Origin: CALJIC01 sp039805565
Lineage (GTDB): Bacteria > Chloroflexota > Chloroflexia > Chloroflexales > Roseiflexaceae
NCBI GenBank assembly: GCA_039805565.1
Contig: JBDLTZ010000097.1
Location: 1-5,550 of the forward strand
Direction of reading: 5' to 3'
DNA: 5,550 nt
A model generated the notes under the pieces. The model ran no database searches and had not been told where the DNA came from. It worked only from the letters and a program-made list of their open reading frames with translations. Positions 1-5,474 of this stretch are shown here, piece after piece (positions within the stretch are counted from its first letter, which is position 1; every line of letters starts with the position of its first letter). The translations under genes and the position numbers were made by a program.

Positions 1-719
1 AGCTCCTCGCTTAAGGCCGCCACGCTGCTGTAGCTCGACTCGAGCCGTACGCCCAGCCGCGACTGCCGCCACTCCCGCAGCTCGATGAGCTGCGGGAGGC
101 CGATCGTCAGCCCGATCACCCGCCCGCGCTCCAGCGCGAAGAGCTCGCGCGGTGCGGCGAGCTCCGCCACGAGCGGCAAGTTGGCGACCTTCCGGCCGAG
201 CACCGCCAGGTACATTGCCAGCGATGTCTTCCCAACCCGCGACACGCCGACCAGCAGTATATCGGCCCGCCCCCAGTCCTCGGGGTGCGCGCCGTCGTCG
301 TGCGCCAGCGTGTACTCGATCGCGGCCATGCGCTCGCGGTACGAGCGCTCGTGCGCCATGTAGCGCCCCGGCTCACCAAGCGGTGCGATCTCAAGCTTCG
401 CGGCGATCTGGTCCAGCAGCGGACCGATGAGATCGACGGCCGGAACGCCGCGCTCGCGCGCGAGCTCGAGAAGCTCGCGCCGGCGCTCCACATCCACCAG
501 CGTGTGGGCGATGATGGCCTCGCTCGCGGCCGCCCGCTCGACGGCGTCGGCGAGCTGCTCACGCTTCACCGCCCGCGCCAGCAGCACTACCGGCACCTCG
601 GCGTTCGGGAACTGTGCGAGCGCCGCGCGCACCATCTGCTCTGCGCTGTACCCCACGCCTCCCGATACGATGATGATCGTTGTTGCCCCATTGTGTGTCT
701 CGGTTTGTGTGCGCCGCAC
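1..719 (-). CDS. ppsR: PEP synthase regulatory protein (DUF299 bifunctional kinase/pyrophosphorylase), C-terminus off the left edge
   Basis: Cytosolic regulator that, in this family, inactivates PEP synthase by ADP-dependent phosphorylation of a Thr beside the catalytic His and reactivates it by phosphate-dependent dephosphorylation. I translated the minus strand by hand: the frame is open from about 790 to base 1. With GTG at 719, 239 codons are present against a usual length of about 270-280. The diagnostic segment is DILLVGVSRVGKT at about residues 153-165 (P-loop type GVSRxxKT), followed by YLAVLGRKVANLPLV and later VIGLTIGLPQLIELR. HTLVD (72-76), DLIGPLLD (96-103) and IEYTLAHDDG (134-143) are also family-like. 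The N-terminal strand reads IIIVSGGVGYSAE, where the family usually has VSD followed by a Thr-Gly-Thr-Ala-like run, so an Asp is missing. No in-frame ATG precedes the first strand. GTG 719 and GTG 746 are both possible and neither has a good ribosome binding site. The gene follows ppsA by 73 bases (46 with the longer start), which fits an operon with its own target. Confidence 0.88.
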   Translation of the reverse strand, partial: MRRTQTETHNGATTIIIVSGGVGYSAEQMVRAALAQFPNAEVPVVLLARAVKREQLADAVERAAASEAIIAHTLVDVERRRELLELARERGVPAVDLIGPLLDQIAAKLEIAPLGEPGRYMAHERSYRERMAAIEYTLAHDDGAHPEDWGRADILLVGVSRVGKTSLAMYLAVLGRKVANLPLVAELAAPRELFALERGRVIGLTIGLPQLIELREWRQSRLGVRLESSYSSVAALSEE

Positions 720-746
720 CCACGTGCATGCGCGGGTGTGGCGCAC
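709..746 (-). promoter_or_regulatory. Intercistronic hairpin between ppsA and ppsR covering the ppsR start codons
   Basis: Bases 709-721 and 734-746 form an inverted repeat with 12 of 13 positions paired and a 12-base loop. On the mRNA the 5' arm begins with GUG (746-744) and the 3' arm contains GUG (719-717), the two candidate ppsR starts, so either start would lie inside the stem. There is no U-run after it, so it is not a classical terminator. A second small palindrome, GCAGGCCTGC, lies at 756-765. Likely roles are translational control of ppsR, a stability boundary after ppsA, or a partial attenuator. The pairing is seen directly; the role is inferred. Confidence 0.5.
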
Positions 747-792
747 GATTGCCCGGCAGGCCTGCAGAGCCTTCGTTCCCCAGATCAGCCGT

Positions 793-3177
793 CTAGCCCT
801 GCTCCACCTCGTGGATGCGCAGCCGCGTCCGCACCACCGCGTCCGGGCTCAGGCTGATCGAGTCGATGCCCTGCGCCACCAGGAAGGCGGCGAACTCCGG
901 GTAATCCGACGGGGCCTGCCCGCAGATCCCGACCTTGCGCCCCGCGCGGTGCGCCACCGCGATCAGTTCGGCGCAGGAGCGCGTCACCGCGCTGATGCGC
1001 TCGTTGAACAGCGGTGCTACGCGCTCGGAGTCGCGGTCCACGCCCAGCGTCAGCTGCGTCAGGTCGTTCGAGCCAATCGAGAAGCCGTCGAAGACCTCGG
1101 CGAACTCCTCTGCCATCAGGATGTTTGACGGGATCTCGGCCATCACGTACACCTCGAGCCCGTCCTTCCCGCGTTCCAGCCCACCCTCGCGCATCACCTC
1201 CAGTACGCGGCGCCCCTCATCCGGCGTCCGGCAGAACGGCACCATCACCACCAGGTTCTTCAGGCCGAACACCTCGCGCACGCGCCGGATCGCCGCCACT
1301 TCCAGCATGAAGCCATCCTTGTAGCCGGGGTGGTAGTAGCGGCTCGCGCCGCGCCAGCCGAGCATCGGGTTCTCTTCGCCCGGCTCGAATTGCGCACCGC
1401 CCAGCAGGTGCGCGTACTCGTTGGTCTTGAAGTCCGACAGCCGCAGCACCACCGGCCGTGGCCAGAAGGCTGCCGCGATCGTGCCGATCCCGCGCGCCAG
1501 GTTGTCGACGAAGTACTCGGTCTTGTCGGCGTAGCCGCTCGTGAGCCGGTCGACCTCGCGCCTGGTGGCATCATCCAGCTGATCGTAGCGGGTGAGGGCG
1601 AGCGGGTGGACGCGCACCCAGCTGGCGAAGATGAACTCCATCCGTGCCAGGCCGACGCCGTCATTCGGCAACTGGGCCAGCTTGAGGGCCTGCTCGGGGT
1701 TGCCGACGTTCATCAATATGGCGGTTCGCGTGGTCGGCAGGGTGGCGGGGTCGATCTCCTCGACGGCATACGCCAGCGCCCCGTCGTAGACGTGCCCCAC
1801 CTCGCCCTCCGCGCAGCAGACGGTGACCTCCCGCCTACTGGCCAGCACGTGCATCGCGTCGATCGCGCCGACGAGGGCGGGGATGCCGAGCTCGCGCGCC
1901 ACAATCGCCGCGTGCGAGGTGCGCCCGCCGCGCTCGGTGACGATCGCCCGCGCCTGCTTCATGATCGGCTCCCAGTCTGGGTTCGTGATCTCGGTGACGA
2001 GGATCTCTCCGGGCTGAAACTCCCGCATCTGGGCCGGGTCTTGGATGACGTGTGCGGGGCCCGCCGCAATCGCGTCGCCCACGGCGAGGCCCTGTACCAG
2101 CGCGTGACCGGTCTCGGTAAGCTGGTAGAGTCGCAGTGTCGCCCCCCGCCGCTGGCCGTGGATCGTCTCGGGCCGCGCCTGCACGATGAACAGCTCGCCG
2201 GTGTGGCTGTCCTTGGCCCATTCGATATCCATCGGCGTATCTGCGCCGCGCTTGCGGCTGTAGTGCTCCTCGATCGCCAGACTCCAGCGCGCCAGCTGCA
2301 GCACGTCCTCATCGCTCAGTGAGAAGCGAGCGCGCTCGGCGGGCAACACCGAGAGGTTCTTCAGGCGGTGGTCGTTGCGGTCGTAGACCAGCTTGAACTC
2401 CTTCGTACCGCACTGCTTGGAGATGATTGGCCGGTAGCCCTGGCGCAGGGTCGGCTTATGGACGTAGAACTGGTCGGGTGCCACGCGCCCCTGGACGATG
2501 TTCTCGCCCAGGCCCCAGATCGATGTGATGTACACCACGTCGCGGAAGCCGGTCTCGGTATCCAGGGTGAAGATGACACCCGAGCTGGCCTCATCGGCAT
2601 CGACCATCCGCTGGACGCCAATGGAGAGCGCGACCTTGAAGTGCTCGAAGCCCATATCCTCGCGGTAGCTGATGGCGCGCGCGGTGAACAGGCTGGCGAG
2701 CGACTTCTTGATGGACTCTAGTAGATCGGCCTCGCCGTGGACGTGCAGGTAGGTCTCCTGCTGGCCGGCGAAGCTTGCGGTGGGCAGGTCCTCGGCCGTG
2801 GCCGACGAACGAACCGCCACCTCGATGTCCTCGGTGCCGCTGCGGCGCGAGAGCTCGCGATAGGCGGCGACGATCTCGCGCTCTAGGTCGACCGGGAAGA
2901 TACCCTTGAGGATCAGGTTGCGGATGCGGCGGGCGCGCCGCGCCAGGTCCTGGACGTCGGCACGGTTCCAGCCGGCCAGCAGATCGCCGATGGGCGCCTC
3001 GAGGGCGTTGGCGGCCATGAAGGAGCGGTAGGCTTCGGCCGTGACGGCGTAGCCGTCGGGGACCTGGACCCCGACGTCCGTGAGCTCGCGCAGCATCTCG
3101 CCGAGCGAGGCGTTCTTGCCTCCGACGGAAGGAACGTCGTCGATGCCGATGTCGCGGAACCAGCGTACCCATTGCAT
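793..3177 (-). CDS. ppsA: Phosphoenolpyruvate synthase (pyruvate, water dikinase, EC 2.7.9.2)
   Basis: Cytosolic enzyme that converts pyruvate, ATP and water to PEP, AMP and phosphate, feeding gluconeogenesis. The protein has 794 residues, very near the 792 of the E. coli enzyme. Domains in order: N-terminal ATP-grasp domain (about 1-345) with VGGKNASLGEM at 18-28, AVRSSATAEDLPTASFAGQQ at 121-140 and VQARPETIHG at 332-341; swivelling phosphohistidine domain (about 365-470) with GGRTSHAAIVARELGIP at 417-433, giving catalytic His422 and the probable PpsR target Thr420; PEP-utilising TIM barrel (about 485-790) with RMEFIF (512-517), ENPMLGWRG (602-610), GSNDLTQLTLGVDRD (702-716) and catalytic Cys752 in GICGQAPSDYP. 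All key residues are present, so it should be active. The ATG at 3177 has a strong ribosome binding site at the right spacing. The downstream neighbour is its presumed regulator ppsR. Pyruvate phosphate dikinase is unlikely given the length and the PEP-synthase-type C-terminus. Confidence 0.97.
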   Translation of the reverse strand: MQWVRWFRDIGIDDVPSVGGKNASLGEMLRELTDVGVQVPDGYAVTAEAYRSFMAANALEAPIGDLLAGWNRADVQDLARRARRIRNLILKGIFPVDLEREIVAAYRELSRRSGTEDIEVAVRSSATAEDLPTASFAGQQETYLHVHGEADLLESIKKSLASLFTARAISYREDMGFEHFKVALSIGVQRMVDADEASSGVIFTLDTETGFRDVVYITSIWGLGENIVQGRVAPDQFYVHKPTLRQGYRPIISKQCGTKEFKLVYDRNDHRLKNLSVLPAERARFSLSDEDVLQLARWSLAIEEHYSRKRGADTPMDIEWAKDSHTGELFIVQARPETIHGQRRGATLRLYQLTETGHALVQGLAVGDAIAAGPAHVIQDPAQMREFQPGEILVTEITNPDWEPIMKQARAIVTERGGRTSHAAIVARELGIPALVGAIDAMHVLASRREVTVCCAEGEVGHVYDGALAYAVEEIDPATLPTTRTAILMNVGNPEQALKLAQLPNDGVGLARMEFIFASWVRVHPLALTRYDQLDDATRREVDRLTSGYADKTEYFVDNLARGIGTIAAAFWPRPVVLRLSDFKTNEYAHLLGGAQFEPGEENPMLGWRGASRYYHPGYKDGFMLEVAAIRRVREVFGLKNLVVMVPFCRTPDEGRRVLEVMREGGLERGKDGLEVYVMAEIPSNILMAEEFAEVFDGFSIGSNDLTQLTLGVDRDSERVAPLFNERISAVTRSCAELIAVAHRAGRKVGICGQAPSDYPEFAAFLVAQGIDSISLSPDAVVRTRLRIHEVEQG

Positions 3178-3184
3178 TGGAGTG

Positions 3185-3191
3185 CTCCTTT
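3185..3191 (-). promoter_or_regulatory. Ribosome binding site of ppsA
   Basis: The minus strand reads AAAGGAG, seven bases before the ATG at 3177. This is a strong Shine-Dalgarno match and fixes the ppsA start at the conserved N-terminus MQWVRWF. Confidence 0.85.
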
Positions 3192-3583
3192 CGCGCGTCG
3201 CACGTCCACACGAATGCCGGCGCTCATGTCAGATGCGACGGTTGGACCAGATGGCAGGCGATCTCGGCGTTGGGCCAGGCGTGGTGGTCTGCTCGAACGT
3301 CACTTGTGCTCTGCATGGCCTCCCCCAATGTTGGGTTGTCCCGAGAGGCGCGCGTGCAGCAGATGCCGGCGCACATCTCAGCGGCCCGCGTGTGCGGTGC
3401 GTTTCGATAGGGTGATGCGAGCTCTACACGGCATGCGAGTTGCGCGCAGCGGCCCCGTCCTGAGGCAGCACCCCATCGGAGGGGCCGGGAGGGATGAGTG
3501 GTGAAGCGTGTGGTGGCGCGAAGCGAGGGACGTGGCCCATCTGCCATCAGCATACATCTGGATGGCCGTGTTGCGTGGAGCGA

Positions 3584-3598
3584 TCCCGCTACGCGGGA
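3584..3598. repeat. Perfect 6-bp hairpin in the ppsA leader
   Basis: TCCCGC, a three-base loop and GCGGGA form a tight stem in the middle of the presumed ppsA leader. There is no U-run on either side, so it is not an intrinsic terminator. It may be a structural element of the leader RNA; no function can be assigned. Confidence 0.4.
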
Positions 3599-3655
3599 GA
3601 GCAATCATGCTACAGCCCGAGCGGTGAGCAGCACGTGATCGGAGCGGGGAACTGA

Positions 3656-3718
3656 TGACGCTAAGGGCGGTGGTCCAATGACCATCTGGTCAGCCGCATG
3701 GCCAACTCCTTAGCGTCA
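3656..3718. repeat. 11-bp perfect inverted repeat with nested alternative stems
   Basis: TGACGCTAAGG at 3656-3666 is repeated inverted as CCTTAGCGTCA at 3708-3718. Inside, GCGG (3667-3670) can pair with CCGC (3693-3696). A core of TGACCA-TC-TGGTCA (3679-3692) forms a 6-bp stem, while TGGTC at 3671-3675 could instead pair with GACCA at 3680-3684. On the minus strand the outer stem would begin a few bases after the putative -10 box, so the structure would sit at the 5' end of the ppsA leader. Alternatives are a very short TIR-bounded element or a repressor site. The pairing is certain; the role is unknown. Confidence 0.6.
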
Positions 3719-3723
3719 CCGTA

Positions 3724-3729
3724 AGTATA
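3724..3729 (-). promoter_or_regulatory. Possible -10 box of the ppsA promoter
   Basis: The minus strand reads TATACT in an otherwise very GC-rich stretch, about 550 bases before the ppsA ATG. Transcription would start near 3716-3720, at the edge of the 11-bp inverted repeat. No good -35 hexamer stands 16-18 bases upstream (the region reads near ACTCCA), so use would need an activator or another sigma factor. Weakly supported. Confidence 0.3.
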
Positions 3730-3732
3730 GCG

Positions 3733-3773
3733 CGGCGGCGGCCAGATGGAGTGGCGATCTCCTGCCGCCGCCG
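3733..3773. repeat. 10-bp GC-rich inverted repeat overlapping the upstream half of the putative ppsA promoter
   Basis: CGGCGGCGGC at 3733-3742 pairs with GCCGCCGCCG at 3764-3773 around a 21-base loop, which itself has AGAT/ATCT and GGAG/CTCC pairing options. It lies just upstream of the TATACT on the minus strand. It could be a terminator-like stem ending readthrough from the right (no U-run follows) or an operator covering the -35 region. Confidence 0.5.
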
Positions 3774-3813
3774 TGGAGAGAGCACAATCCTGACTACCAG
3801 TACCACACCTGCC

Positions 3814-3827
3814 TGGAGAGCACCTAA
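3814..3827 (+). repeat. IS terminal inverted repeat, orfB side
   Basis: TGGAGAGCACCTAA agrees with the opposite end at 11 of 14 positions. It lies 20 bases after the orfB stop codon (TAG, 3836-3834), a normal distance for IS3-type elements. Confidence 0.55.
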
Positions 3828-3833
3828 CTCGAC

Positions 3834-4103
3834 CTAGCGGTGGTGTTTCGCAGGCGGTCGAACGACATCGAGGAGCGCAACCGTGACCCGATGCTCGACG
3901 CCACCGTCAACGTGGTTGAACTCCCAGTGCCGACGGTGCAGCTCGGCCGTGAGCCGTCGGTAGCCGTAGCCGGGGAACTCCAGCATACTGGGCTCAATGG
4001 CATCGCGGAGCGCAACGTCACGCTCGGCCTGCGTGGGCTGATGTGGTCGCGCGCAGAGCTGACGCACAGACAGACTGGGAAACTCTTGTTGCAGGGTTGT
4101 CAC
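3834..4103 (-). pseudogene. IS3-family transposase orfB remnant, lacking the DDE integrase domain
   Basis: The 89-codon frame begins with GTG (4103) overlapping the orfA stop. It shows LSVRQLC (about 11-17), then directly ARPHQPTQAERDVALRDAIE, then LEFPGYGYRRLTAELHRR, which is the HTH_21-type N-terminus of IS3-family OrfB. A complete OrfB has about 270-290 residues. Two losses are suggested: about ten residues missing after LC, where homologues usually have a GVSRSWYY-like stretch, and everything after FNH, where an unrelated tail (VDGGVEHRV and on) runs to the stop. The DDE catalytic triad is absent, so no active enzyme can be made. The family is recognised from memory of its motifs. Confidence 0.8.
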
Positions 4104-4412
4104 GAGCTGATGCCTGGCTTGGACTGGAGCCGCTGCAAGGCCTTAGCGGCATTCTCCACAGCAAGCTGGCCGCAGACCCGCTCCAGTTCCGTGATCTGCG
4201 TCTCATAGTCGGGGGTGGCATTGGGACCAGCCAGGGGGGGTGAAAGCGGCCTCGGCGCCGCGCAGCCGGACTTCGCGGCGCCAATGGGTCAGCACGCTCT
4301 CGGCGATCTGATACTCGCGACACGCGTGCGCCGGGCGTGGTTCGCCAGCTTCGACCGTCTGGACGACCTTTAGCTAAAACACACGGCTGTACGTTTTCTT
4401 GGTCTTGCCCAT
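4100..4412 (-). pseudogene. IS3-family transposase orfA remnant (helix-turn-helix protein), nonsense codon plus frameshift
   Basis: The ATG at 4412 follows a good AGGAGGAG ribosome binding site and starts MGKTKKTYSRVF. TAG at 4376-4374 then replaces the expected Lys codon, and LKVVQTVEAGEPRPAHACREYQ continues in frame, followed by SVLTHWRREVRLRGAEAAFTP, the HTH_Tnp_1-type OrfA fold. At a run of seven C (4234-4240 on the minus strand) the frame shifts; removing one C restores it and gives DYETQITELERVCGQL and ENAAKALQRLQ, the leucine-zipper-like end of OrfA. The frame ends at TGA 4102-4100, overlapping the orfB start. This is a broken gene with at least two lesions. The homopolymer one could be a sequencing error; the nonsense codon is less easily explained that way. 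Confidence 0.78.
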
Positions 4413-4480
4413 TGTGCTCCTCCTCTGAAAAAGTGTTTAGACCAAAGAGGAGAAGCACCCGTCATCCGTGGTCCGGTAGA

Positions 4481-4494
4481 TTGGGTGCAGTCCA
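4481..4494 (-). repeat. IS terminal inverted repeat, orfA side
   Basis: The minus strand reads TGGACTGCACCCAA, the TG-starting end typical of IS3-family elements, 68 bases before the orfA ATG. Confidence 0.6.
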
Positions 4495-4588
4495 GTGGGT
4501 CGATACCGCTGATGCCTATGTCGCCGGTAGTGGTGATGATGACCTCAGACGGACATCTCCAGTACCCCCGTCACAGCGTGCGAGCAGG

Positions 4589-5110
4589 CTATTCACGCCA
4601 GGCGCGAACATAGGCGTGCTGCTCATCGGTCTCAGGGCTGCGCGGCCGGCGCCAGGACTTCTCTACGCCCTGCCAGTGATGGGCAATGCGAGCAAGCGCC
4701 TCATCGCCGCTCTGCCCATGGCGCACCAGCCAGCAGCCCACGACGGTGCCCGTGCGTCCGATACCGCCCCAGCAGTGAACGTAGACCGTGTGGCTGGCGG
4801 CGATGGCGGCATCCAGGGCGTCGAGAATGGCTATCATCGCCCCTGGTGAGCGCGGCACACTCACGTCGCGAATGGGCATTCGATGGTGGGTCGCCACGAT
4901 CTGCCGGGCCTTCGTCGCCTGCTCCAGGAGGTCAACGTAGGGCATCAGCTCACCCTCCTCGGTCAGGTCGAGGAAGTAGGTGATACCCGCATCCAAATGG
5001 CGCTCGACGCGCGCCCTGGCGGCCGCCCGGTCGCCCGAGCCGGGATACTCGCCGGCGATCAGATTGGGCGTGACACGGTAGCTGTTGCGATGGGGGAGTA
5101 TGTCACTCAT
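4589..5110 (-). CDS. Dual-specificity/tyrosine-type protein phosphatase (CX5R family)
   Basis: This 173-residue protein is a probable cytosolic phosphatase using the cysteine-phosphate mechanism. The active-site loop is VHCWGGIGRTGT at 111-122, with nucleophile Cys113 and phosphate-binding Arg119. Asp82 in MPIRDVSVP lies about 30 residues before the Cys, where the general acid of this fold is expected. Other features are the N-terminal RVTPNLIAGEYPG (12-24), FLDLTEEGEL (46-55) and a C-terminal SPETDEQ (158-164). There is no signal peptide or membrane segment. I chose the ATG at 5110 because homologous-looking sequence begins just after it. The frame is open back to a GTG at 5242, but that extension overlaps the upstream gene and looks non-coding. 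AAGGG, ten bases before the ATG, is a modest ribosome binding site. The substrate cannot be told from sequence (phosphoprotein or another phosphoester). The gene follows the ankyrin-type ORF by 46 bases. Confidence 0.85.
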   Translation of the reverse strand: MSDILPHRNSYRVTPNLIAGEYPGSGDRAAARARVERHLDAGITYFLDLTEEGELMPYVDLLEQATKARQIVATHHRMPIRDVSVPRSPGAMIAILDALDAAIAASHTVYVHCWGGIGRTGTVVGCWLVRHGQSGDEALARIAHHWQGVEKSWRRPRSPETDEQHAYVRAWRE

Positions 5111-5156
5111 AGGATGGGCGCCCTTGTGTAAACGGCGGGTGACTGCTTGCCTTATC

Positions 5157-5447
5157 CTACTCGGCCGTGTGGGCGCAAATGCGGACTTCAACGGCCCTTT
5201 TGGAGCTACAACCAGGGGGTATTGCAACGAGCGGTGCGCCACCGTGAGCGGCCTGGTGCTGCACGCTGTAGTGCGATGCGCTGCCTGGCCGGGTGATGTT
5301 TACCATATCAGGGTGCTCGCTCAAGATAGCAAACACCTCGGCCCAGTTATATGCTTTGGCAGCGTCAGCAAGCTGTTGGCGAAGTGCATGTGCCTGCTCA
5401 GTTAGCACATCAGCCTGCAAGACTCCATCCCACGTCGGGTCACTCAT
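5157..5447 (-). CDS. Short ankyrin-repeat-like protein, probably truncated at its C-terminus
   Basis: The product is 96 residues from the ATG at 5447, which has GGAGG nine bases upstream; the ATG six codons earlier has no such site. The segment LRQQLADAAKAYNWAEVFAI (22-41), then SEHPDMVN (43-50), TRPG (52-55) and HQAAHGGAP (64-72) resembles a small bacterial ankyrin-type family in which HQAAHGGAP is followed by further helices ending in an ELGA / NARGERPVD-like stretch. Here, after LVAI (73-76), an unrelated tail (PPGCSSKRAVEV and on) reaches a stop, so a deletion or rearrangement near base 5219 is likely. Gln63 also stands where Leu is expected. Codons such as GCT, GTA, AAA, TTT and ATA are commoner here than in ppsA. 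Ankyrin modules bind proteins and no enzymatic role is expected; the partner is unknown. It may be a decaying gene that is still translated. Confidence 0.6.
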   Translation of the reverse strand: MSDPTWDGVLQADVLTEQAHALRQQLADAAKAYNWAEVFAILSEHPDMVNITRPGSASHYSVQHQAAHGGAPLVAIPPGCSSKRAVEVRICAHTAE

Positions 5448-5456
5448 GTTGCATCG

Positions 5457-5461
5457 CCTCC
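5457..5461 (-). promoter_or_regulatory. Ribosome binding site deciding the ankyrin-like start
   Basis: GGAGG on the minus strand lies nine bases before ATG 5447. It sits inside the frame of the alternative upstream ATG (5465), which itself has no such motif, so the downstream ATG is preferred. Confidence 0.6.
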
Positions 5462-5474
5462 GCATTACAAGGGC

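Larger units (their letters stand above)
3192..3813. other. Non-coding control region and probable long leader upstream of ppsA
   Basis: These 622 bases lie between the ppsA ribosome binding site and the IS remnant. Open frames exist (for example minus 3224-3604), but their translations are rich in Arg, Ser, Thr, Cys and His with no family-like motif, no good ribosome binding site and no coherent domain, so I do not call them genes. The stretch does hold a possible -10 box, two substantial inverted repeats and small hairpins such as CCCAA/TTGGG at 3324-3335 and GGCCCC/GGGGCC at 3451-3456 and 3481-3486. If the -10 box is real, the ppsA transcript would carry an untranslated leader of about 540 bases. 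I compared it by eye with T-box, TPP and similar leaders and recognised none of them. Confidence 0.55.
3814..4494 (-). mobile_element. Degenerate IS3-family insertion sequence with an internal deletion
   Basis: The 681-bp element is oriented right to left. The upstream end reads TGGACTGCACCCAA (4494-4481, minus strand), and the other end reads TGGAGAGCACCTAA (3814-3827, plus strand). The two match at 11 of 14 positions and begin with TG, as IS3-family ends do. Between them lie an orfA-like and an orfB-like reading frame overlapping by GTGA, the usual IS3 layout. A full element of this family is about 1.2-1.4 kb, so roughly half is missing, including the DDE domain. I see no flanking target-site duplication (GCC on the left, GTG on the right), which fits an old or rearranged copy. 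It sits 94 bases after the phosphatase stop, outside any gene, and cannot make its own transposase. Confidence 0.75.

Noticed and set aside
116..857. Open frames on both strands across the ppsR region (148 codons minus; 190 and 233 codons plus)
   Set aside because: Their translations are Arg/Ser/Ala-rich low-complexity sequence. The remaining minus frame gives a clear DUF299 protein, so these are frame shadows.
1330..2322. Long plus-strand open frame (330 codons) inside ppsA
   Set aside because: It is antisense to a fully conserved PEP synthase. Long antisense frames are expected in GC-rich codon-biased genes, and the translation has no recognisable domain.
3451..3486. GGCCCC...GGGGCC stem with a GGGGTGC/CTGAG-like loop, considered as a TPP-type riboswitch
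   Set aside because: The conserved CUGAGA and the GAACCUGAU-type second arm of the TPP aptamer are missing, so only a generic stem remains.
3224..3604. Minus-strand open frame of 126 codons upstream of ppsA
   Set aside because: No ribosome binding site, odd composition rich in Arg, Cys, His and Ser, and no domain-like motifs. It overlaps several inverted repeats that fit a leader better.
4548..4572. GACGG...CCGTC inverted repeat after the phosphatase stop, considered as a terminator
   Set aside because: Only five pairs with a 15-base loop and no U-run, too weak to call.
4337..4849. Plus-strand open frame of 170 codons spanning the IS end and the phosphatase
   Set aside because: It crosses the IS boundary and runs antisense to the CX5R phosphatase, whose motif is unambiguous.
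5111..5242. N-terminal extension of the phosphatase to GTG 5242
   Set aside because: The extra 44 residues are basic and show no conserved motif, and they overlap the ankyrin-like ORF. The ATG at 5110 sits directly before family-like sequence.
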